A DNA stretch of 41,284 nucleotides from an uncultured Campylobacterales bacterium (GTDB lineage: Bacteria > Campylobacterota > Campylobacteria > Campylobacterales > Arcobacteraceae): positions 1 through 41,284 of the forward strand of contig CANNFB010000019.1 in assembly GCA_947503785.1 (NCBI GenBank). The letters are read 5' to 3'. Of the stretch, positions 33,261 to 41,284 are shown in pieces. The position numbers were made by a program, and so were the translations under genes. The notes under the pieces were generated by a model that was given only the letters and a program-made list of their open reading frames with translations, made no database searches and had not been told where the DNA came from. Position 1 is the first letter of the stretch; every line of letters starts with the position of its first letter.

Positions 33261-34796
33261 TTATTTATAAAGCACTCTTCCTAGACCTAATAAAAATACT
33301 GCAATAGCATAGTTATCATATCCATTATCTAAAGATAGAAGGAAAAAGGAACCTAACATTATTGCAAAGCCACCAAGTTTTGGATTTATATGACTTTTTA
33401 ACTCTTTTAATATGTATTCTAACTGACCTTTAGAAATTTCAACTTCTAGATTTCCTTTACTTGCTTTTGTAATAACTGATTTCAAATCTCTAACAATAAA
33501 GGGTAAGTCTTTTACTTCATCAACTAAAGTATCCAAGATACTCTCTTTAGCACCCAAAGCTTTTGGAATATTAGTTTGCAAAATAGGTAAGATATCTTTT
33601 ACTCCATTGAAGTTTTCAATATAGGTAGTTCCCAAACCTTCAATAATAGCACTAACTCTTAAAATATAAATAGCATCACTTGGTAGCTTAAATGGGAAAT
33701 CTCTTGTAGTTTCTAAAATCTCAAAAGCTAATTTTTGCATTGATTCACTATCAAGATTGTTGTTTGAAAATATTTCAAACATTTTTGCAGTAAACTCTGC
33801 TAATTCACTAACAGGTGCTTCATAGCTAATAGTTCCTAAACGCTTATTTGCATCTATATATGCTTCGTAGTTTTGTTCATTTGCTGCTTTTATAAGCTCA
33901 ATTATTGCTACTCTTGTTTCATTTGGAACAGTTTTTACCATACCAAAATCTAAAAATACTATTTTTGAATCTTTTGTAATTAAAATATTTCCAGGATGTG
34001 GGTCTGCATGAAAATATCCATTTATTAGCATTTGTGTTGTATAAAACTCTACTAGTTTTGAAATTACTGCTTTTGCATCTATATTGTTTTTAAATATATT
34101 TTCTTTATCATCAAATCTAAAACCTTCCTCATAACTCATCACAATTGCATCGTTCGAGCAAAACTGTTCGTATTGTTTTGGGAATATTATTCCACTATCT
34201 TTATATGTATGTGAAAATTTTTTTAAATTTCCTAGTTCAGTATTAAAGTTTACTTCTTCTAAAATCATTTTTGAAAATTCACTTATAACAGCATCAATAG
34301 AATTTTTTGTATAAAAAGAAAAAAGTGGTTTAAATATAGAATTAAAAAGATTTATTATCTTTATATCAGCACTTACTTGTTCTTTAATTAGATGTCTTTT
34401 AAGTTTTACAGCAACTTTTGTATCATCATCTAAGTAAGCTATATGAACTTGACCAATAGAAGCTGAGGCAATAGGAGTAGTATCAAAAGATTTGAAAACA
34501 TCTTTTGGAAAACTATTTTTATATACTATGTCAAAATGCTCTTTTGGCATATGAGGTATTTGGTCATGAAGTTCTTTTAATTCATCAAGATATTCTTGTG
34601 AAAAAAAGTCGGCTCTAGTTGCTAAAACTTGAGCAAGTTTTATAAAACTAGCTCCCAAAGTTGTAATAGTACTTTTTAATTTCTTTGGTTTTAATGGTTT
34701 AAAAAAAAGAAAACTATCCTTTTTTTTAATAACCATAAATAAAGTAAGTAAAAAAGTAAATACTTTATAAACTCTCAAAGGTGAATAATATCTCAC
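33261..34796 (-). CDS. ABC1/UbiB-family atypical kinase (AarF-like)
   Basis: A 511-residue member of the ABC1 (UbiB/AarF/COQ8) family. The KxGQ motif is present as KLAQ (53-56), so Gly is replaced by Ala. The Ala-rich loop is IASASIGQVH (109-118), the ATP lysine is K131 (VAVKLKRH), the catalytic motif is HADPHPGN (263-270), and DFG is at 283-285. A hydrophobic C-terminal segment (about 485-507) may anchor it in the membrane. The family supports ubiquinone or other quinone synthesis or lipid transport by ATPase activity; here quinone would be menaquinone, so the exact role is open. The start overlaps the phasin-like gene by four bases. Confidence 0.9.
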   Translation of the reverse strand: MRYYSPLRVYKVFTFLLTLFMVIKKKDSFLFFKPLKPKKLKSTITTLGASFIKLAQVLATRADFFSQEYLDELKELHDQIPHMPKEHFDIVYKNSFPKDVFKSFDTTPIASASIGQVHIAYLDDDTKVAVKLKRHLIKEQVSADIKIINLFNSIFKPLFSFYTKNSIDAVISEFSKMILEEVNFNTELGNLKKFSHTYKDSGIIFPKQYEQFCSNDAIVMSYEEGFRFDDKENIFKNNIDAKAVISKLVEFYTTQMLINGYFHADPHPGNILITKDSKIVFLDFGMVKTVPNETRVAIIELIKAANEQNYEAYIDANKRLGTISYEAPVSELAEFTAKMFEIFSNNNLDSESMQKLAFEILETTRDFPFKLPSDAIYILRVSAIIEGLGTTYIENFNGVKDILPILQTNIPKALGAKESILDTLVDEVKDLPFIVRDLKSVITKASKGNLEVEISKGQLEYILKELKSHINPKLGGFAIMLGSFFLLSLDNGYDNYAIAVFLLGLGRVLYK

Positions 34797-35056
34797 TTTA
34801 ACTCTTGTTTTAACTTTTCAAGGTCATCTTTAGTAGCAAGTCCTAAATCATCAATTATTTCTTTTAATATAGATTTTAATTTCTCTTTATTTTTTTGCTC
34901 TTCTTCTTTACCTTTTTTCTCAATTGATTCTAAAAAAATTTTAGCATCGTCAGTTTTAATTTTCCCTGATTCTTCCATTTTTTTAACTTCTTCTTCAACT
35001 TTTTCTTTTAAAAGTAATCCTGCACCTATTCCTGTATGTAATAGTTCTTTTAGCAT
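34793..35056 (-). CDS. Phasin-like coiled-coil protein
   Basis: An 87-residue, highly charged helical protein. A short apolar start (MLKELLHTGIGAGLLLKEKV) is followed by long Lys/Glu heptads, the composition of the PhaF-like phasin superfamily often found beside ABC1 kinases. It has no signal peptide or cysteine. The four-base ATGA overlap with the downstream kinase gene indicates co-translation and a shared role, possibly at the membrane. Confidence 0.75.
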   Translation of the reverse strand: MLKELLHTGIGAGLLLKEKVEEEVKKMEESGKIKTDDAKIFLESIEKKGKEEEQKNKEKLKSILKEIIDDLGLATKDDLEKLKQELK

Positions 35057-35078
35057 TTTTTATCCTTTATTTAAATAT

Positions 35079-35363
35079 TTACCATGGACCTTGAAATCTA
35101 TTAGGTTTGTGGTCACATCTTTGGCTATGTTTTGTAATTCTACCGTGAACTCTTTTTCTCCATCTATCATAAGCTTTTTTTGATAGAAGTTTTCGCATTT
35201 TATTTTTAACTTGATTTTCTTTAAGTCCATATTGTAAATATATTACTTCAAATGGAACTCTATCTTGCCATGCCATTTCAATAAGTCTATTTTCATCAAA
35301 TTCTTCAAACTCTAAATCTCTTTTTTTTGGAGCCTTTGGCTTAACTTCTTTTTTATAGTTCAT
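35079..35363 (-). CDS. TIGR03643 family protein
   Basis: A 94-residue protein matching TIGR03643 (DUF2805): the MAWQDRVPFEVIYLQYGLKE core with a helix-turn-helix-like pattern, then VKNKMRKLL, YDRWRKRVHGR and TKHSQRCDHKPNRFQG. The family has no known function. The stop lies 22 bases before the phasin-like start, and the upstream gene's stop is 1 base from this start, so these genes probably form one operon. Confidence 0.88.
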   Translation of the reverse strand: MNYKKEVKPKAPKKRDLEFEEFDENRLIEMAWQDRVPFEVIYLQYGLKENQVKNKMRKLLSKKAYDRWRKRVHGRITKHSQRCDHKPNRFQGPW

Positions 35364-35364
35364 T

Positions 35365-35721
35365 TTATTGTATTAAAAAATCTTGGAGGTTTGTTTTTCC
35401 ATAAGATATGTCACTGTTGGAATCTTTTATTGTTTTTGCAATTAACCCCATAAGTGTTTTAACACCTTTTGTTTTTTCTGGATCTGTTTGAGGAAAGAGT
35501 CGTACAGTTACTGCATCACCTTTACTTGAAAGTTGGATAAAGAAACTTTGTGGCTTTCCACCTTCAACTGCTATACTTTCTATTAATGCAGAGTTTTCTT
35601 TCTCATTTATATACTTGTCTGTAATTTTGAGAATCCCTTTTTCTATTTGGTGCATCATAGGTTCTATTACATCATAACACTCTTTAACATTTTTTGCTTT
35701 TTCCAATACTATATGTGGCAT
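35365..35721 (-). CDS. Small tautomerase-like protein (CHMI-like), tentative
   Basis: A 118-residue protein starting MPHIVLEKAKN. The ATG at 35721 is chosen over the one at 35733 because GGAG lies 6 bases before it, and this leaves Pro as residue 2, the catalytic N-terminal proline of the tautomerase superfamily after Met removal. The start and the later strand-turn-strand (SFFIQLSSKGDAVTVRLFP) then TKGVKTLMGLIAKTIKD resemble 5-carboxymethyl-2-hydroxymuconate isomerases. Similarity is loose and the enzyme activity is unproven. It is the first gene of the run leading to the ABC1 kinase. Confidence 0.5.
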   Translation of the reverse strand: MPHIVLEKAKNVKECYDVIEPMMHQIEKGILKITDKYINEKENSALIESIAVEGGKPQSFFIQLSSKGDAVTVRLFPQTDPEKTKGVKTLMGLIAKTIKDSNSDISYGKTNLQDFLIQ

Positions 35722-35794
35722 ATACTTCTCCATATTTTAAACTAATGTTATTTTATATGAATTATCTATTTTTTAGTAGTCTTTTTTTGACACT

Positions 35795-37192
35795 TTATAA
35801 ACTTACCGGATTGTTCAGGGCTATTTTAATAGTGAATTTAGCTCCTTTATATTTTACATCTTCATATATATATACTTCATTTGAAGCAGTAATACTTCCC
35901 TTTAGATGGTTTGTTACAATATCATGACTCATATATAAGCCAATTCCTGTACCAATAGATTGATGTTTAGTAGTAAAATAAGGTTCAAAAATTTTGTCTA
36001 TAATCTGCTCTTTAATTCCACCTGCATTATCTAATATTTCAATACATAAGATAGACTCTTTTTTATAAGTATTTATAAAGATTAATTTATCTTCTTGTGC
36101 TTTTTCAACTAGAGCATCTTTTGCATTATTAAGGATATTTATTAAAACTTGAATAAATTCGTTTTCAATTGACTCAATACTAATATCATCTATCTTTTTA
36201 ATGATTTTTATATCATTAACTATAAATTGAGAATTAATCATATTTAATACTTTTTCAATAGTTTTAGAAATGACAATTTCTTTTATCTTTCTATTATTAG
36301 GATCAAAGAAACCTCTAAAATCTTCTATTGTTTGAGATAGATATTGTGCTGAATCATTAATAGAATCCATTGCTCTATAAAAATCTTCATCATCTAACAT
36401 TTTCATCTCTTTATGCAGTCTTGTACCAGTTGCTGCAGTTGAAATTACGCTTAAAGGCTGTCTCCACTGATGTGCAATATTGCCTAACATTTCGCCTAAA
36501 GAAGCCATTTTTGATTGTTCTGCAAAAAGCTTTGTTTTATTTTTATTATCTTTTATTTCATTATCTAATTGTCTAGTCATTTCATTTATATTGTTAGCTA
36601 AATCTTTGAACTCATCATTAGTATTTATCTGTATTGGTTTATGTAAGTTATTAAGTTTTATTTGTTGTGTGCTTTTTGAGATAAAATTTATTTTATTTAT
36701 AAGAAGATATTTAATTATTAAAATCAATACTAAAATTAATAAACTTGTAATAAAAAGTGATAGGAGAATCATATATTCAATTCTTTTATCTATAAGTTTT
36801 GAATTTTCTAAATTCGAAATCGTAACAATAACTTCTCCTAAAATCTCTTCATCAATTATAACATTTGATTTAAAAGAATTTTTTTCATCTTCTGCCACTT
36901 CTTTTCTATAAGTTTGGGATACAATTTTTTCATTCATTATTACTTGTATTAGGATTATATTTTCATACGCTTGTGAAGTGTTTTCAACAATAGTATCAAT
37001 GGCTGCATAATCATTTAATAAAACAGAATCTAAAATAGAAATAGAAATAGTATTTACTATTATTTTACCTTGCTTATTTTGTAGTGTTTCAAGAAATTTC
37101 TTTTCATCTTTAATTATAAAATATGCAAAGAAAGATAATAAAGATATAACGGCAATTAAAACCGTTGCTGTAATCTTGAATGTTAATTTCAT
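35795..37192 (-). CDS. Sensor histidine kinase coupled to a PhnD-like binding protein
   Basis: A 465-residue membrane kinase: TM1 at about 8-27, a compact extracytoplasmic domain (28-138), TM2 at about 140-165 and a HAMP-like linker (165-215). HisKA has H241 in GNIAHQWRQPLSVI, and the HATPase has NILNNAKDAL, DNAGGI and GTGIGLYMSHD. The ATG shares a base with the stop of the upstream binding-protein gene (TAATG), so the two are made together. The extracytoplasmic domain may receive the liganded binding protein. No response regulator is adjacent. Confidence 0.92.
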   Translation of the reverse strand: MKLTFKITATVLIAVISLLSFFAYFIIKDEKKFLETLQNKQGKIIVNTISISILDSVLLNDYAAIDTIVENTSQAYENIILIQVIMNEKIVSQTYRKEVAEDEKNSFKSNVIIDEEILGEVIVTISNLENSKLIDKRIEYMILLSLFITSLLILVLILIIKYLLINKINFISKSTQQIKLNNLHKPIQINTNDEFKDLANNINEMTRQLDNEIKDNKNKTKLFAEQSKMASLGEMLGNIAHQWRQPLSVISTAATGTRLHKEMKMLDDEDFYRAMDSINDSAQYLSQTIEDFRGFFDPNNRKIKEIVISKTIEKVLNMINSQFIVNDIKIIKKIDDISIESIENEFIQVLINILNNAKDALVEKAQEDKLIFINTYKKESILCIEILDNAGGIKEQIIDKIFEPYFTTKHQSIGTGIGLYMSHDIVTNHLKGSITASNEVYIYEDVKYKGAKFTIKIALNNPVSL

Positions 37193-38013
37193 TAGAATTT
37201 AGATGAATTATTCATACTTTTTTTAATAATAGTATAGTCATCATCATTTGCCTCAAGAAAACCAGTTTTTTTGATGGATTTTAATACTTTTTTATCTTTT
37301 AAATTTAATAAAGATTTTTTTAAAGTATTGTAAATTTTATCATCAAGTCCAGATCTTACTAACCATGGTTTTGTAACATTTTCAAAAGTTGAAATACTTT
37401 TTAATCCTCTATTCTTATATTTTTTAAAGGAACTTTCTTTCACTACTCCTGCATCAAAATTCCCATGAACTACTGCTAAAGCAACTTTATCATGTCTATT
37501 TAAATATTCGTAATTTTTTAAATCTTTTGAAGTTATATTTACTTTCAGTAATTCATTTTGAGCAAGATATCTTCCTATTGTTGATTTTATATCTCCAAAG
37601 GCAAAGCTTCTATTTTTTAATTCTTCTAAGGATTTAATATTAGAGTCTTTATTTACTATAAATACTCCATTAAAAACTTTTTTTCCTTTTTGTTCTTCCA
37701 TTACTAGTAGTTTGATGTGAGTATTTCTCTGCTTAGCTAAGATATAACTTGCTGGACCAAAACGTGCAAAATCATAATCTCCTCTTACCATACCTTCTAA
37801 AGCACTTTCATAAGATGGATATATTTTAATAGAAATTTTTAAATCAAGACCTTGCTTCTTAGCATCTTTTTCTAGATATTGAATAATAGGCTTAAACTGC
37901 TTGTACATAACAGAAGCTTTATCTGAAGTATAAACACCAAACTTTAAATTTGTAGCATAAGTATAAGTAGTTAAAAATATTAATAGTAAAATTATATTTT
38001 TAATATTTTTCAT
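37192..38013 (-). CDS. PhnD-like periplasmic substrate-binding protein
   Basis: A 273-residue protein with a signal peptide (about 1-20, cleavage near TYA). It matches the phosphate/phosphite/phosphonate binding protein family (PhnD-like): LKFGVYTSDKASVMYKQFKP, SYESALEGMVRGDYDFARFG, FAFGDIKSTIGRYLAQNELL and AVVHGNFDAGVV. No permease or ATPase gene is nearby; instead a histidine kinase gene follows with a one-base overlap. It is therefore more likely a sensing accessory than a transport component. Ligand unknown. Confidence 0.88.
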   Translation of the reverse strand: MKNIKNIILLLIFLTTYTYATNLKFGVYTSDKASVMYKQFKPIIQYLEKDAKKQGLDLKISIKIYPSYESALEGMVRGDYDFARFGPASYILAKQRNTHIKLLVMEEQKGKKVFNGVFIVNKDSNIKSLEELKNRSFAFGDIKSTIGRYLAQNELLKVNITSKDLKNYEYLNRHDKVALAVVHGNFDAGVVKESSFKKYKNRGLKSISTFENVTKPWLVRSGLDDKIYNTLKKSLLNLKDKKVLKSIKKTGFLEANDDDYTIIKKSMNNSSKF

Positions 38014-38081
38014 TTAACTTCCTTTTTTTAAGGATTTTTAAAATTATTTATTAAAAATTATATCATTTTATATATAAAAGT

Positions 38082-38912
38082 TTAGAGGCTTTCTACTCTA
38101 TCTTTTCCATTTGCTTTTGCTTTATATAAGTAAAAATCTGATGCTTCAATTAGTTTCTCTGCTGTGTTAATTTCATCATTTGTTTGACTAATTCCTAAAC
38201 TAACAGTGATTTTAAAATCTTTAAAATCAATGTTTTTAATTTTTTGTCTAAGTCTTTGTGCTATTTTTATAGCTGTAGATATTGTTGTATCAGGCATTAA
38301 AATTGCGAATTCTTCTCCCCCATATCTAGCAGCCATATCCATTTGTCTTATTGATAAGTTTAGAACTTCTCCAAGCTTTTTAAGTACAATATCACCTCTT
38401 TGATGTCCGAAAGTATCATTTATTACTTTAAAGTCATCTATATCCATCATAATTAGTGATACAGGAGATTTACTTCTATTTGATTCAGAAACTCTTTTTG
38501 TTATTGTTATATCAAAAATATCTCTTAAATAAAGAGTTGTAAGCTCATCAATAGTAGAGGTTTGAAGTAAAACATCACTTTTACCTTCTTCTATTATCTT
38601 TGGTTCCTCTAAAGTCTTAATTATATTTTGTAAATAATCTAAAGTTGCTACTAAAAGCCCAACATTTCTATTTAGTTTTTTATTTAAAGTATTTAAATGT
38701 AAAATAATTCTTTGGAATGTTTTTTTTGCAATATTTTCTTTTATATAAACTTCATGAGTTAATGATTTCATAATTAAGCAATAAAGTTTATTTGAGTATT
38801 TATTTTCATACATCTTCAAAATTTCTTTTTCACTAATGATTTTTTCTATTTCTGATATTTCAAGTACTTCATCTTGCATATCAATAATATCTTCAATATG
38901 TTGTGTTTTCAT
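38082..38912 (-). CDS. GGDEF diguanylate cyclase
   Basis: A 276-residue cytoplasmic protein. The first 115 residues are helical with no recognised sensor. The GGDEF domain (about 120-275) is complete: DIDDFKVINDTFGHQRGD, active-site GGEEF at 198-202, and an inhibitory RxxD site (RQMD, 189-192) the normal five residues before it. It should make cyclic di-GMP and be product-inhibited. It lies 68 bases upstream of the binding-protein/kinase pair on the same strand and may belong to that unit. Confidence 0.94.
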   Translation of the reverse strand: MKTQHIEDIIDMQDEVLEISEIEKIISEKEILKMYENKYSNKLYCLIMKSLTHEVYIKENIAKKTFQRIILHLNTLNKKLNRNVGLLVATLDYLQNIIKTLEEPKIIEEGKSDVLLQTSTIDELTTLYLRDIFDITITKRVSESNRSKSPVSLIMMDIDDFKVINDTFGHQRGDIVLKKLGEVLNLSIRQMDMAARYGGEEFAILMPDTTISTAIKIAQRLRQKIKNIDFKDFKITVSLGISQTNDEINTAEKLIEASDFYLYKAKANGKDRVESL

Positions 38913-39127
38913 TACTTACCTTATGGTACAAACTATTTAATATAAATGTATAACATAATTTGTATAAGTAATCTTTGAAGATAGTTTTAGATAGAGTATA
39001 TGCATAAACGTTTTTACGTATACACTTAAATTGTCCTTCATGGTGTTCATTAGATTTGTCACACCCATCATTTAAAAAAATTTAACTTACAATCACAAAT
39101 AGAATAACCATACATAAATTTAATTTC

Positions 39128-39149
39128 TGACGAAATAATTAATTCGTCA
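39128..39149. promoter_or_regulatory. Palindrome upstream of the carboxyethylornithine synthase gene
   Basis: TGACGAA (39128-39134) and TTCGTCA (39143-39149) form a perfect 7-bp inverted repeat with an 8-base AT spacer, 41 bases before the ATG at 39191. GC content is higher than in the surrounding DNA. It is suited to a dimeric repressor or activator. The rest of 38913-39190 shows no gene. Confidence 0.5.
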
Positions 39150-39190
39150 TTTAAACTAAGCACAATAAACATTCAATTAAAGGTATATAT

Positions 39191-40340
39191 ATGAACAACT
39201 TAAAAGTCGGAGTTATTGGAACTTCAAAAAAAGAAGATGAACAAAGATATCCAATACATCCAGCATTTATCAAGAATTCCAGAAAAACTGAGAAAACAAT
39301 TAATATTTAAAAAAGGTTATGGAATGCCATTTGGAATAACAGATGAAGAAATTGCCTCACAAACAGGTGGAATTGCTTCAAGACATGAATTATTAAGTGA
39401 AGTTGGTACAGTTATTATAAATAAACCTGTATTAGCTGATTTAGAAGAACTGCGTATTGGTGGAACATTATGGGGCTATGTACATTGTGTACAACAACAA
39501 GATATTACACAAGCAGCAATTAATCGAAAACAAACACTTATTGCATTTGAAGATATGTTTGTATGGAATAATAATAGACAAGGTCGACATACATTTTATA
39601 AAAACAATGAAATGGCTGGATACTGTGCTGTTAAACATGCCTTACAATTAAAAGGTATTGATGGACATTATGGAAATCAAAGAAAAGTTGTAATTTTTGG
39701 ATTTGGTGCCGTAAGTAGAGGAGCTATTTATGCATTAAAAGCTCATGGCTTTAGAGATATAACTATATGTATCCAACGTAAAAACTATGAAGTAAGAGAA
39801 GAAGTACTTGATTGTCATTATGTAACAATTCAGCCTGGCATCAATGATGAAGCACGAATGATAGTTGTTGAACATGATGGCTCAACTAGTGCATTATCTA
39901 CACTTATTAGTAAGACTGACATTATTATAAATGGTATATTTCAAGATACACAAGATCCTACTGATTTTATAAGAGAAGAAGAAAGTTCTTCTTTAAAACC
40001 AAATAGTCTTATTATTGATGTAAGTTGTGATGAAGGAATGGGATTCTTTTTTGCAAAGCCAACAACTTTTAAAAAACCATTAATTAAATATAAAACTATT
40101 GATTATTATGCAGTTGATCACACTCCAAGTTATCTTTGGGAAAGTGCGACACGTTCAATATCAGGAGCTCTGATTGTTTATTTATCAACAGTATTAGCAG
40201 GAAGAAATGCATGGCAAGAAAATGAAACAATTAGAAAAGCTATTAATATTGATGATGGAGTAATTCAAAATGATGCAATTTTATCATTTCAAAACCGTGA
40301 ATTACAATATCCACATGGTATTGAAGCGAAAGTAGGGTGA
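39191..40340 (+). pseudogene. ceo: N5-(carboxyethyl)ornithine synthase, frameshifted near the start
   Basis: The family start is at ATG 39191 (MNNLKVGVIGTSKKEDEQRY then PIHP), with AAAGG before it. After CCA at 39260-39262 the frame must shift: the rest of the protein reads from 39264 (HLSRIPEKLRKQLIFKKGYG) to 40340. One extra base or two lost bases (PEH expected) explain it. The body resembles NADPH-dependent Ceo of lactococci and the alanine dehydrogenase/PNT fold: LWGYVHCVQQQDITQ, FEDMF, GRHTFYKNNEMAGY, Rossmann VVIFGFGAVSRG, and DHTPSYLWESATRSIS. The reaction is reductive condensation of pyruvate with ornithine. As read, only a shortened form lacking the first strand could be made, unless the shift is a sequence error. 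Confidence 0.75.
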
Positions 40341-40442
40341 TTTAGTTAGAGTCTAAGATTTTTTGAGTTAACAAATATTTACTATTAATAAGTTACAATA
40401 GAAATGTGTTATTAGATGAAACTTTAAATAAAGTTGAGCCTT

Positions 40443-40596
40443 TTAACTAACTTTTCTTTTGTTATTTTGTATTTTCCACTCATCTATAAATTTATTTGCT
40501 AGCTCACTATAATTACAATCATTGCACTTTACGGTATCATCAATTTTTACATCTAGGACAAGCAACTTGTAACTCTTTATGATTATCAAACATCAT
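40443..40596 (-). pseudogene. Small zinc-ribbon protein gene with a one-base frameshift
   Basis: From ATG 40596 (AAGGAT upstream) the frame reads MMFDNHKELQVACPRCKN and stops. Skipping one base in the T5 run 40543-40547 (A5 on the coding strand) lets it continue IDDTVKCNDCNYSELANKF to a stop at 40443, giving a protein of about 50 residues with two CxxC pairs (CPRC and CNDC), a classic zinc ribbon. The indel is in a homopolymer, so a sequence error is a real alternative. Confidence 0.65.
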
Positions 40597-40654
40597 CTAT
40601 TATCCTTGTTTAGTTTTTTAGAAGAATAACATTTTAAATTAAAAATGAATAAAA

Positions 40655-41065
40655 TCACTCTTTATCAAAACCATCAACTATAATTGCTCCCATTGAAGCT
40701 GGCATTGAAATAATGATTATTCGTTTAATAGCTAAAATAGTATCATCGATAATTGGCAATTTATTAATAGCAAGAAGTATTAAAGAAACTACAAGAAAAG
40801 CTATAAAATAAGCTATAAAAACTCTAAATACAAAAGCTAATTTTTTATATTTTATATCTGCTTGAAAAATACTTTGATAAGTGTAAAAACTCAAAAATAT
40901 TATTGATAAAAAAAGTAATAAAAAAAGATTAAATAAAGGTAAAGTTTCACTTAATCTCCAAGCTTCTTCAGAAAATGATATTGGAATTGCTAAAGCAAAT
41001 GCACCAATAGTAATTTGGCTTGCATCTTCTAGATTAAATCTTAAACTATTAATTACTTTTTTCAT
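40655..41065 (-). CDS. DUF2391-like integral membrane protein
   Basis: A 136-residue protein with four membrane segments (about 16-32, 43-62, 75-100 and 110-128). The opening ITIGAFALAIPISFSEEAWRL and the final SMPASMGAIIVDGF agree with the DUF2391/TIGR02587 membrane family, though the protein is shorter than many members. Function unknown. It lies on the same strand as the zinc-ribbon remnant, 58 bases upstream of it. Confidence 0.65.
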   Translation of the reverse strand: MKKVINSLRFNLEDASQITIGAFALAIPISFSEEAWRLSETLPLFNLFLLLFLSIIFLSFYTYQSIFQADIKYKKLAFVFRVFIAYFIAFLVVSLILLAINKLPIIDDTILAIKRIIIISMPASMGAIIVDGFDKE

Positions 41066-41210
41066 ATATTTTCATTCTCTTTTTATTAATCTATGTGCTA
41101 ATAATTTCTTATTATTTTCTGATATTTTTAATATTGCTTTTTTACTAACTTAATTTCAAATCAAAAGTCATCTGAATTAAATTTTAAAATGATTTGATTA
41201 TTTAAAAAAA

Positions 41211-41284
41211 TGGAGGAGCTAGTCGGACTCGAACCAACGCATACCGGATTTGCAATCCGGGGCATTACCAGCTTTGCTATAGCT
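41211..41284 (-). tRNA. tRNA-Cys (anticodon GCA), 5' end cut by the window edge
   Basis: Read on the minus strand, the sequence ends TAGCTCC-T-CCA, pairing with (GG)AGCTA at the 5' side, of which the first two bases fall outside the window. The anticodon loop TTGCAAA gives GCA. T-arm GTTGG-TTCGAGT-CCGAC. CCA is encoded. Confidence 0.92.

Noticed and set aside
36480-36911. 143-codon plus-strand open frame
   Set aside because: Antisense to the histidine kinase at 35795-37192 and made of Ile/Ser/Leu runs; no ribosome site.

Overview
The window is AT-rich, gene-dense bacterial DNA that looks like a member of the Campylobacterota, most likely the Arcobacter group (Arcobacteraceae). The supporting signs are the strong AT bias, the histidine kinases with the phospho-site GNIAHQWRQPLS, several paired OmpR-type regulators, and small families such as DUF3010, DUF2721, DUF302 and TIGR03643. 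The genus is inferred from content, not from a marker gene.

Left part (1-8226): the first 1,769 codons of a giant secreted LamG/cadherin-repeat surface protein run off the left edge on the minus strand. It is divergent from a two-component pair (OmpR-type regulator and 7TMR-DISM histidine kinase). Between the two start codons lies a perfect 18-bp inverted repeat built from TTGATTTTG direct repeats, the best operator candidate in the window. Next (8227-16741) comes a housekeeping and hypothetical block: HMGL-like aldolase, two small exported proteins, RNase HI with an N-terminal extension, hemerythrin-PAS protein, DMT exporter, a small membrane protein, methyltransferase, DUF302, DUF2721, an unknown protein, DUF3010 and a CbiX-type chelatase.

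Middle (16810-25240): a tctC-tctB-tctA tripartite carboxylate transporter is followed on the same strand by its own response regulator and sensor kinase, a likely uptake-and-sensing operon. Divergent from it is a Cache/HD-GYP gene broken by two frameshifts and a stop codon.

Mobile region (25253-31424): a 6.1-kb integrative element sits in a tRNA-Ser(GGA) gene. It is bounded by 60-bp direct repeats of the tRNA 3' half and carries identical 20-bp repeats just inside each end that look like integrase arm-binding sites. Cargo: tyrosine integrase, serine recombinase with a translationally coupled 43-residue membrane peptide, a winged-helix protein, a zinc-ribbon protein, a KilA-N protein, and a two-TM coiled-coil protein that resembles abortive-infection proteins. 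No structural phage or conjugation gene is visible, so it looks like a small satellite or integrated-plasmid type island whose most probable payload is phage defence.

Right part (31548-41284): a cold shock gene, an orphan regulator with a degenerate receiver, a UbiB/ABC1 kinase with a phasin-like partner, TIGR03643, a small tautomerase-like protein, a PhnD-like binding protein translationally coupled to a histidine kinase, a diguanylate cyclase, a frameshifted N5-(carboxyethyl)ornithine synthase gene, a frameshifted zinc-ribbon gene, a DUF2391-like membrane protein and a tRNA-Cys cut by the right edge. Indels in three genes could be true decay or sequence error; the raw reads would decide.
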